Origin: Alphaproteobacteria bacterium | GTDB taxonomy: Bacteria; Pseudomonadota; Alphaproteobacteria; Caulobacterales; Aquidulcibacteraceae | Reading direction: 5' to 3' | Length of the DNA: 64,000 nucleotides | Assembly: GCA_027485915.1 (NCBI GenBank) | Contig: JAIXQA010000022.1 | Location: 1-64,000, forward strand | Shown here: positions 56,607-63,188 of the stretch, piece by piece | Numbering within the stretch: the first letter of the stretch is position 1 | Layout of the letters: every line of letters begins with the position of its first letter | The notes under the pieces: generated by a model | Told to the model about the DNA's origin: nothing | Seen by the model: the letters and a program-made list of their open reading frames with translations, nothing else | Databases searched by the model: none | Made by a program: the position numbers and the translations under genes

Positions 56607-57450
56607 GGTTGTAGCCTCCAATTAAAGCCATGGGTGCGTTCAACGAAATTGGCTGGCTCAGATCCAGATGCACATTGCCCCGACAAATTAATGCGCAAAG
56701 AAGTGCGCGGGCTTGTTCCGCTCCAGAACAAATTGCTTTCAAATCTTGAACGGTTGAGTGGCCGCTGCATGCATCTGCGAGCCGGTCTACAGCCAAACTC
56801 AACCAGTCGGGGATCAAGTAAAATCTATACCTATGTGCCCAATTGACATGAAAGTTGTGAAATGTCCGCTTTTGTAAATCGACGCCAAAGACGGGGGTAA
56901 ACATCCACCCGAGTTCGGCACAAATTTCGCCAACAGCTTCTAGTTTTTCCCGATAGTCTGGTCGTTCGAGATAAGACGCATCCGGTTTCACCTCAATAAT
57001 CTCAATTGCGCCATCGGCTCGCAACCGACAAAAGTCGCTATGATATTTTGTCCATTTCGAACCTACTCGAGTTTCAAACAAAATTGCTTGGCTTGCGTAT
57101 TCTTTGACGCCGATGTCCACCTCGCATTGGGCGGCAAACAACAACTCATTTTGTCCCTCGCAAACGATGGACTTGCCGCATTTTCGGCTTGGGAAAATCG
57201 ATGTCTGCCAGTATCTGCGACCGGTAAAGACTTGGCGGGTACCATCTCGATCAAGATTTACGGTGATTTTGCAGTTCCGATTGACCGCCGCTGCTTGTGC
57301 AAAGTCATCGAGTTTCTGCGTGAGCTTCGAACTCAAATTCGTGGTTTGGCACCCCGGCAAAAAGCCAAGATGTGATGGTGGTATTTGGCTATACTCAGCT
57401 CGATTTTCGCGATTGAGTAATGCGCGGGGATAATCAAAGAATTCGGACAT
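56596..57450 (-). CDS. tnsA: TnsA endonuclease subunit of the heteromeric transposase
   Basis: A 284-residue protein with the PD-(D/E)xK-like TnsA core: Glu in IVCEGQNELLFAAQCEVD, Asp in TKYHSDFCRLRADG, and the Glu-x-Lys of AIEIIEVKPDASYL. These fit the TnsA Glu-Asp-Lys set, so 5'-end cleavage should occur. A C-terminal helical part follows (LDLKAICSGAEQ), probably binding TnsC. It is first in the transposon operon; its upstream region should hold the promoter and transposon right end. Confidence 0.87.
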   Translation of the reverse strand: MSEFFDYPRALLNRENRAEYSQIPPSHLGFLPGCQTTNLSSKLTQKLDDFAQAAAVNRNCKITVNLDRDGTRQVFTGRRYWQTSIFPSRKCGKSIVCEGQNELLFAAQCEVDIGVKEYASQAILFETRVGSKWTKYHSDFCRLRADGAIEIIEVKPDASYLERPDYREKLEAVGEICAELGWMFTPVFGVDLQKRTFHNFHVNWAHRYRFYLIPDWLSLAVDRLADACSGHSTVQDLKAICSGAEQARALLCALICRGNVHLDLSQPISLNAPMALIGGYNHGL

Positions 57451-57529
57451 GGGGGCTCTTTCACCGATTGAACGGCGCTCCTTTTCCAGAAGAAAAGCGG
57501 GCGAAATTGTGCAATCCGGCGCTAAAGCC

Positions 57530-57622
57530 GGTTGACAGTTTCAACGAATTTTGGGATTTTGGGATTGTACTTAGTGAATACCAAAGTCCTCGACGTTGAC
57601 GCGTCGGGGGCTTTTTCTTTTT
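57530..57622 (+). ncRNA. Candidate short transcript with strong terminator beside tnsA
   Basis: TTGACA at 57530 could be a -35 box. At 57588-57609 the stem CCTCGACG/CGTCGGGG (one wobble pair) with a six-base loop is followed by TTTTTCTTTTT. No plus-strand gene precedes this terminator, so it would end a short RNA, or shield the transposon end from outside transcription. An upstream small hairpin, CCGGC/GCCGG, lies at about 57513-57528. Confidence 0.35.
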
Positions 57623-57742
57623 GGGCTTATGGTGACATTGTCATTACCTGTCGTTGTTGTTTGAATATCGAACTGCGCAGTTGGACTACCCAGTTCCTAA
57701 TGCTGGACTGCTTCTAACTGGAGGCTGGAAAATGGAACGCCT

Positions 57743-58015
57743 TCAGGCTGGCGGGATAACAACCGCTTTATCCATTTGGCTTTGAACCATCGGCCTATCA
57801 GGCCAGATTTGGGACGGCTCAAAGCCGATTTCCTCGGAGATCAATCTTTCAAGACGAGCAGATCGAGCGAGGCCTTTCGATACGGCATAGATTGTCGAAG
57901 TGCTTACGCCTGCTTTGCGCGCAACATCGGAGAAATTCTTGCCACGGCGCCTCAAACACTCCTTGACCCATCGATGAGTTTGGGATTGATCTGGTGGCAT
58001 GAGCGGCCCTTGCAT
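57743..58015 (-). CDS. Ner/Nlp-like HTH protein
   Basis: A 90-residue protein. The pattern RWVKECLRRRGKNFSDVARK, then VSTSTIYAVSKGLARSARLERLISEEIG and PSQIWPDRP, matches the winged-helix Ner/Nlp family known from phage Mu and its relatives. Ner is the early repressor of a transposing phage. It would control the divergent XRE operon or the transposon promoters. Two ATGs (58015, 58000) are possible; the longer frame to 58207 would run into the divergent gene. It faces away from tnsA, 292 bases off. Confidence 0.78.
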   Translation of the reverse strand: MQGPLMPPDQSQTHRWVKECLRRRGKNFSDVARKAGVSTSTIYAVSKGLARSARLERLISEEIGFEPSQIWPDRPMVQSQMDKAVVIPPA

Positions 58016-58080
58016 GTTACTACTGTGATCATGTATGTATGCTGCAACATCGGTATGAGTCAAATCGCGAGTGATGGGCT
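58015..58080. promoter_or_regulatory. Divergent promoter region with inverted repeat
   Basis: Between the Ner-like and XRE genes. ATGTT and AACAT form the outer arms of an inverted repeat spanning about 58015-58052, with TGATCATG near the centre. This is a natural operator position for either HTH protein. Confidence 0.4.
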
Positions 58081-58518
58081 GTGAAAACAGAAGATAAACT
58101 ATATTCACGTCAACAAGTTGCGAAGCGATTGGTTGAGTTTCGAGAAGGAATTCTCGACGCGAGTCAGGTGACCCTCGCAGCTGCCATTGATGTATCTGTA
58201 CGAACAATGCAGACTTATGAGCAGAGCCGAGCCGATATTTCTGTGGAGGTTCTCATAAGGTTATATGAGCGCCTCGGTCTCGATCCATTATGGCTATTGC
58301 TCGGTGAAGGACGTGACCCTAGCCACCAGCATGGTAAGTCAGAACTGTTGGTCCAAGAAGCCTCACGGGCTGTCGAAGTCGTACTGCAAAAGCGGAAGTT
58401 AACCTTAACGCCAGAAAAGCACTCGACGTTGGTCAAGATGGTTTATTTGCGCCTTCGGGACGAACTCGGTGACATAACTAAAGTTGATGTCGCAGGAATG
58501 GTAAGTTTGGCATCATGA
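58081..58518 (+). CDS. XRE-family HTH regulator
   Basis: A 145-residue protein. The HTH reads LDASQVTLAAAIDVSVRTMQ then TYEQSRADISVEVLIRLYER, and GLDPLWLLLGEG follows, a typical XRE repressor layout. The C-terminal third is charged (VVLQKRKLTLTPEKHSTL). It starts with GTG at 58081; ribosome site weak. It is coupled to the next gene by a four-base overlap and diverges from the Ner-like gene, a Cro/CI-like arrangement. Confidence 0.8.
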   Translation: MKTEDKLYSRQQVAKRLVEFREGILDASQVTLAAAIDVSVRTMQTYEQSRADISVEVLIRLYERLGLDPLWLLLGEGRDPSHQHGKSELLVQEASRAVEVVLQKRKLTLTPEKHSTLVKMVYLRLRDELGDITKVDVAGMVSLAS

Positions 58519-58937
58519 CGGATGAAACTGAACCAGCACCAGAAGCTCAGAACTCGCAACTGGTCGATGCGAGCGGCAGGTTTGAAACAAAACGAGATAT
58601 GGTCCTCTTGGAAGAGGCGGTCACTGAAGCCCGCTCAATGGGACTATCAGCCTTCACAGACGGAAAATCTGCGAAAGAAAGGCTGCTGACCTTCGGGTTA
58701 AAGCACGCGGAGCATGTGCTGAAGGACCGAGCCCGCGTCCCAGTATTTGCTTTTCTTGGCGTTTGGAGTCTGCTGGCTGCCTACATGAATTATGAAAAGA
58801 ATGCGTTTGGTACTCTAATTTTAATTGGGTTTTTGGCGTTATCCTTCGCGCTGATAAAGGATGCAATTGATTGGGCAAGCGTCTTTGATATGCAGAAGCG
58901 GGCTCAAAAAGAGCACTTGGACGAGCTGCGGAAGTAA
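58515..58937 (+). CDS. Hypothetical membrane protein, 140 aa
   Basis: Not recognised. An acidic N-terminus (TDETEPAPEAQNSQL), an amphipathic helix, then two hydrophobic segments near residues 76-93 and 96-115 (VPVFAFLGVWSLLAAY; FGTLILIGFLALSFALI), and a charged tail (QKRAQKEHLDELRK). It is coupled to the XRE gene. A role in immunity or stress sensing has no support. Confidence 0.55.
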   Translation: MTDETEPAPEAQNSQLVDASGRFETKRDMVLLEEAVTEARSMGLSAFTDGKSAKERLLTFGLKHAEHVLKDRARVPVFAFLGVWSLLAAYMNYEKNAFGTLILIGFLALSFALIKDAIDWASVFDMQKRAQKEHLDELRK

Positions 58938-59004
58938 AAGCGCAAACCTCCAAAACCTTGCTACCGTCAGTTTCTAACTTCGGCCTTGGGTCTGCTTTGC
59001 GCCG

Positions 59005-59221
59005 ATACTGTTGAAAAAGTCGATTTTTGAGTAATTATGAAGAAAAATTGGGCCGCTGAGCTCGATTGCGACAATTAACGCGGGGGGAGCCACGAGTTTT
59101 TCATTGGGCACTCACTGGCGCTCCCAGCCTGATCTGATGGATGTTTCCCGCCGATCAGCCATTTCTCTTACAATTCGCTGAATTTCCGTGTCAGCGCGGA
59201 TGGGGAGTTTTTCAACAGTAT
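59005..59221. repeat. 217-bp element with terminal inverted repeats (MITE-like or IS remnant)
   Basis: Left end ATACTGTTGAAAAAGTC and right end GAGTTTTTCAACAGTAT are inverse complements except one base over 17. It has no complete gene; a short minus-strand frame near the right end (ADRRETSIRSGWERQ) could be the tail of a lost transposase. It lies between the XRE operon and the metal-efflux locus, and probably marks a boundary. Confidence 0.65.
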
Positions 59222-59365
59222 CCGCCAAACGTGGCCAATAACGACCAACTCAACTGAGCCCGAAAGCGGACATCGCAGACTCAGGTCCCTTGACCGAAGT
59301 GAAGTTTGAGGCAGTAGCAGAAAAACACCTTTGATTCTCGGTGCCTTTAGGCCAACATAGGTCTC

Positions 59366-59647
59366 ATGGCCCATACGCATAAAGACCCAGCCGCACTTCT
59401 GACCCGTCTTCGCCGGATCGAAGGACAGGTGCGCGGCATACAGAAAATGTTGGAAGAAGATCGTGACTGTATGGATGTGGTCACCCAAGTCCAAGCAGCG
59501 CGTGCGGCGCTGACGAAGGTGGAAGCGGAAGTTCTGAAGCGACATATGGAAAGTTGCATCGAAGGCGCGATTGCAGCTGGCGACGCTGATGCACAACGCA
59601 AACTTTTGGGCGACCTCATGCAAGCGCTGACGAAATCGATCGACTAG
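59366..59647 (+). CDS. CsoR/RcnR-family metal-sensing repressor
   Basis: A 93-residue all-helical repressor: RIEGQVRGIQKMLEE, then DCMDVVTQVQAARAALTKV, then RHMESCIEGAI. Metal ligands by position are His 3, Cys 35, His 60 and Cys 64, mixing CsoR-like (Cys-His-Cys) with the RcnR N-terminal His. Cobalt, nickel, copper or zinc could be sensed. It precedes a C-rich operator and the efflux genes, so it likely represses them. ATG at 59366. Confidence 0.88.
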   Translation: MAHTHKDPAALLTRLRRIEGQVRGIQKMLEEDRDCMDVVTQVQAARAALTKVEAEVLKRHMESCIEGAIAAGDADAQRKLLGDLMQALTKSID

Positions 59648-59666
59648 GGAAAATTCGAGGCTTGCC

Positions 59667-59687
59667 ATATACCCCCCTCCGGTATAT
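59667..59687 (+). promoter_or_regulatory. CsoR/RcnR-type operator
   Basis: ATATACC and GGTATAT are exact inverse complements around the seven-base centre CCCCTCC. CsoR/RcnR proteins bind short inverted repeats flanking a G/C run. It sits 20 bases after the regulator's stop and nine bases before the next ATG, overlapping the likely promoter region of the efflux genes. Confidence 0.65.
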
Positions 59688-59696
59688 TTAGGAGAC

Positions 59697-60071
59697 ATGC
59701 AGCTGACTCGCGCCCTGTTTGCTTTTTTCCTCGCGTTGACGATGGCCTTTGCGCCAGTCGCGACGAGTGCGGCTAGTTGGCGGGCTACCTGCGAGAGCAA
59801 TCCTCCCTGCACTTCAGTGGAAGTCGATCACGTGAGCGCTACTGTTGAGGCCGCAGACTTCTGCGAGAAGATGCCGAAGCCAACCGAAGAAAAGTCGCAA
59901 AGCGGTCATTGTGGTGGCTGCTGCTTGGCCCATTCTAATGCGACACTGAGCGCTGCCGACACACAAATTTCAAAGGTTGAGCTTTGGGCTATTTCACTGA
60001 AGCCTGACGCCGAAGCACCCTTTGCTTTACCTCATCGCCTTTACGGCCTGAAACGACCGCCGCGAGCCTGA
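59697..60071 (+). CDS. Small periplasmic His/Cys-rich protein of the efflux locus
   Basis: A 124-residue protein with a signal peptide (FFLALTMAFAPVATSAAS). The mature part has Cys in TCESNPPCTS, DFCEKM and a cluster SGHCGGCCLAHSN that could bind metal. It is the first efflux-locus gene after the operator. AGGAG lies close to the ATG. Unknown family; a metal chaperone or sensor like CzcI/CzcE is possible by position only. Confidence 0.6.
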   Translation: MQLTRALFAFFLALTMAFAPVATSAASWRATCESNPPCTSVEVDHVSATVEAADFCEKMPKPTEEKSQSGHCGGCCLAHSNATLSAADTQISKVELWAISLKPDAEAPFALPHRLYGLKRPPRA

Positions 60072-60141
60072 TCCATCCGACTATTGCCTAGCAGACATCT
60101 TGTCCGCTGGGTCCACGGATCGTGATCAGGAGACCCATTTA

Positions 60142-61425
60142 ATGAATTCCCAAAACTATGAGCGCCGACGGCGGAAGTCTGTCTTTGCGTCCTTGTCTCT
60201 CGCCTTTGCAGTTATGACGCCCCTTGCGGTGACAGGTGCCGCACAAGCACAAGAAATTAGTGGCGCGAATGAAGCCATGCCAACGCGCTGGTCAACGCTT
60301 CTTGATGCGGCTGTCGCACGTCGCGCGGCAGATGCGGACGCTGTTGCGCTGCGTGGATCAGCCGATGCGCGGCGCGCTCTCTCGGCCCGTCGGTTTGCTG
60401 GGCCGCTAGAAGCTGATGCAAGCGCACGGCAAGATCAAATTGGTTCCGGTACAGATTATTTTGAAGTTGAGGGCGGGATCAGTGCCTCTCTGTGGCGACG
60501 GGGCGAGCGCGACGCATTGCGCGGTGAGGCGGATGCCTTGGCAGCTCGTGCTGGGGCCGAACTTAATGTGGTTCGCCTCGAGCTAGCTGGTGAATTGCGC
60601 ACGGCTTGGTGGGAGTTGGCCCGAGCGGTTGCTGACGTTCGCGTTGGCCGCGAGCAAGTAGAATTTGCCCAAACTTTAGTTGCCAATACCAAGCGCTTGG
60701 AAGCCGCAGGGGAGCAGGCACGTCTTGATCTTCTGCAAGCGGAGGCAGCACTGGCAATGAGCGAGCAAGATTTGGCCCAAGCCATGGGTCGGGAAGGGCA
60801 AGCCCGCGCTCAGATGATTGGCTTGGTAGGCTTTGTTCCAGCCCAACTAACTGCAGAGACTGTGGGCGCGGCGCAAATCGATGATCATCCGCTCGTGCGG
60901 GTGGCTTTGGCAGAGGCCGACCAACTTGCCCGCCAAGCCCGCTTTGCCCGGCTCAAGGCCGAGCCAGCTTGGCGCGTGGGGCTTGATTTGCGGTCTGAGC
61001 GCGATGGGCGTGGCTTGGATACACGGACTTCAACTGGCGTAAAGCTTTCACGAGCTTTAGGACGCGACCCGTCGGCAGGGGCAGAAGCAGCCAGTCTTGA
61101 AGCCGAAGCAACTGCGGCGCGTTCAAAGGCCGCAGCGGTCCGTTTCTCGCTTGAAACCATGCAAGCACAAGCAATTGCCAATCTCACAGCCGCACGCGCG
61201 AGCCTTAAGGCCCAAGAAGCGCGACGGGCTATTAGCGTTGAAGCCCTGGCCCTTACCGAACGCGGCTGGCGCGAAGGCGAACTTCCCTTCTTAGAACTCT
61301 TACGTGCCCGGGCCGCGGCTTCAGAAGCCTCCCGCGCTGCCGCGCAAGCTCGTGTGGCCGTAGAGGCCGCAATCTCCTCTTTCAATCAGGCGCAAGGCCT
61401 GCTCCCTCAGGACCAAACATCATGA
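60142..61425 (+). CDS. TolC-family outer-membrane efflux channel (CzcC-like)
   Basis: A 427-residue protein with signal peptide (SVFASLSLAFAVMTPLAVTG). Long helical repeats rich in Ala (ELRTAWWELARAVADVRVG and LEAEATAARSKAAAVRFSLE) are typical of the alpha-barrel of TolC/CzcC proteins. It carries substrates from the pump across the outer membrane. ATG at 60142 has AGGAG eight bases upstream; the frame to 60100 is extra. Its stop overlaps the adaptor gene by four bases. Confidence 0.85.
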   Translation: MNSQNYERRRRKSVFASLSLAFAVMTPLAVTGAAQAQEISGANEAMPTRWSTLLDAAVARRAADADAVALRGSADARRALSARRFAGPLEADASARQDQIGSGTDYFEVEGGISASLWRRGERDALRGEADALAARAGAELNVVRLELAGELRTAWWELARAVADVRVGREQVEFAQTLVANTKRLEAAGEQARLDLLQAEAALAMSEQDLAQAMGREGQARAQMIGLVGFVPAQLTAETVGAAQIDDHPLVRVALAEADQLARQARFARLKAEPAWRVGLDLRSERDGRGLDTRTSTGVKLSRALGRDPSAGAEAASLEAEATAARSKAAAVRFSLETMQAQAIANLTAARASLKAQEARRAISVEALALTERGWREGELPFLELLRARAAASEASRAAAQARVAVEAAISSFNQAQGLLPQDQTS

Positions 61426-63185
61426 TCAACCCAAGAAGCCTTAAAAGCCGCTTGTCTGCCCTCGGGCTAATGACAGCGATCACCTTGCCTGTCCCGCTAT
61501 GGGCAGGTCCGGGCCATGACCATGGCACCGAAGCGGCCACAGCATCGGTTGCGGCACCGACTTCCCCTCGCTTTGAGGCGGTCTCGGACCGATTTGAAGT
61601 CGTTGGACGCCTTGATGGGGAAAACTTGCGTCTTTGGGTCGATGACTGGGCGACCAATACACCGATCGAAGGTGCGTCGGTAAATCTAACGATTGGGCCC
61701 CGTAAAGCTCTCGCAAAAGCTGACGTCGATGGCACCTATGTGCTTCCTTTCCCAGAGCATGACACGCCAGGCACTTATCCTGTGACAATCTCATTGCGCG
61801 GTGCGGGGGAGCCTGCGCTTTTGGGCGCATCCCTAGTAATCGATGATAGTGCAGTTCACGCTCATGCTGAGGAAGGCCTGCCGCTTGGCCTGATGCTCGG
61901 CGGTGCAGCCCTTCTTTTGGGTGTTGCGGGCGGTGCTTTATTTTTGGTGCGCCGCAAACGAGCGGGGCTGGCCCTTGTTGCCTTTGGATTGCTGGCTGGC
62001 AGCTGGACATTAGTGACTGGAACGCCGAGCGAGGTCGTAGCTGGTCCTGGTCATGGTGATGAAGGACATGCCGACGTGGCAGGTGGTGTGCCGGATAATC
62101 GAGCCATGCGTCTTGCAGATGGCGATATCGTCGCGCCGAAACCGATGCAGCGCTTGATCGGGCTTCGAACCATTCTGGCTGGAAATTCGGCAGAGGGTTC
62201 TGCATTGCAATTAAACGGGGTGGTGATTGCAGACCCGAATGGCTCTGGTGTTGTGCAAGCGAGCAGTGTCGGCCGTGTCTCAGGCCAATTGCCAGCCCTT
62301 GGCCAAAGAGTTGTGAAGGGACAAGTTCTTGCCCTTGTCAGCCCTGCATTGGATGCGGATGTCTCCTTGATTACGGCGCGCGGCGCGGCTGAAACAGCGC
62401 TTGCTGAAGCAGAGCTCGCGGCAGGCCCAAGCGGGTTTGCGGCAGAAGCCGCCGAACTGGCCCAGGCGCGCAGTCGCTTGGACCGCTTAACCCGGCTTGA
62501 AGGGGTTGTACCCAACCGCGAGATTGCGGGAGCCAGAACGGCAGTGGATGCCGCTGCGGCACGGCTAAATCTCGCAAAAGCCCAAGCCGCTGCGCGTCTG
62601 CGCACGGCGCGTACTGAGGCGAGCCGCCTGCGCCAAGCGGGCTCAAATGCGGAAGTGCTTCGAGCGCCGGTCTCTGGCGTGATCAGCGCTGTCTCTGTCG
62701 CGCAGGGCCAAGTGATCAATCCCGGCCAAACCGTCTTCACCATCACCAACCCAGACCAATTGCTCGTGGAGGCACGCGCTCCATCGGGCAAGTCAGTCCC
62801 CTTAGCGGCAACAGGTTCTGCCCGCACCAGCGATGGTCGAAATCTCTTACTTATCCGCCAGGGCGAAGGCTTGGCGATGGTCGATGGCGCAGCACCGCTC
62901 CGCTTCAAAATAGATGGGCCAAGCAGCATGCGGGTAGGAGAGCCTGTGATGGTCTTCATCACCGGGAGCGAACAAACCGCAGGTGTGGCTCTGCCGCGTG
63001 ATGCTGTGGTGAAGGGGATGAATGGCCAGACCATGGTCTTTTTGAAACAAGCCGCAGAGCAGTTTCAGCCCACCCCGGTTACAATAACCGATTTAGATGC
63101 AAACCGCGTCATCGCCACATCCGGCATAAAAGCTGGAACTCGGGTCGCGACCACTGGCGCACCACTTCTTGAGCAGGTGCGATGA
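61422..63185 (+). CDS. RND efflux periplasmic adaptor (CzcB/CusB-like) with extra N-terminal domain
   Basis: A 587-residue adaptor. After a signal peptide comes a His-rich segment (GPGHDHGTEAA), a beta-sandwich-like domain (RPKALAKADVDGTYVLPFPE region), and two membrane helices near residues 145-200 (LGLMLGGAALLLGVAGGALF; LVAFGLLAGSWTLVTG). The HlyD-type part then follows: hairpin helices (AETALAEAELAAGPSG), lipoyl (APVSGVISAVSVAQGQVINP) and barrel domains. A normal CzcB has about 400 residues, so the N-terminal module is extra. It links pump and channel. Confidence 0.82.
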   Translation: MINPRSLKSRLSALGLMTAITLPVPLWAGPGHDHGTEAATASVAAPTSPRFEAVSDRFEVVGRLDGENLRLWVDDWATNTPIEGASVNLTIGPRKALAKADVDGTYVLPFPEHDTPGTYPVTISLRGAGEPALLGASLVIDDSAVHAHAEEGLPLGLMLGGAALLLGVAGGALFLVRRKRAGLALVAFGLLAGSWTLVTGTPSEVVAGPGHGDEGHADVAGGVPDNRAMRLADGDIVAPKPMQRLIGLRTILAGNSAEGSALQLNGVVIADPNGSGVVQASSVGRVSGQLPALGQRVVKGQVLALVSPALDADVSLITARGAAETALAEAELAAGPSGFAAEAAELAQARSRLDRLTRLEGVVPNREIAGARTAVDAAAARLNLAKAQAAARLRTARTEASRLRQAGSNAEVLRAPVSGVISAVSVAQGQVINPGQTVFTITNPDQLLVEARAPSGKSVPLAATGSARTSDGRNLLLIRQGEGLAMVDGAAPLRFKIDGPSSMRVGEPVMVFITGSEQTAGVALPRDAVVKGMNGQTMVFLKQAAEQFQPTPVTITDLDANRVIATSGIKAGTRVATTGAPLLEQVR

Positions 63186-63188
63186 GCC

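Larger units (their letters stand above)
51492..57700 (-). mobile_element. Tn7-like transposition module (tnsA-tnsB-tniB-tniQ)
   Basis: Four genes on the minus strand in the order tnsA, tnsB, tniB/tnsC, tniQ with overlaps or gaps of a few bases, all with intact catalytic motifs. The presence of TnsA means cut-and-paste with both strands cleaved, unlike Tn5053-type elements that lack it. Right-end terminal repeats could not be fixed: the AT-rich 57450-57742 stretch is the candidate. The left end is not identified; cargo may include the recombinase or the 41-50 kb island. No CRISPR-Cas genes are adjacent. Confidence 0.7.

Noticed and set aside
51492-58937. CRISPR-associated transposon
   Set aside because: No Cas12k, Cascade gene or repeat-spacer array was seen near the tns genes.
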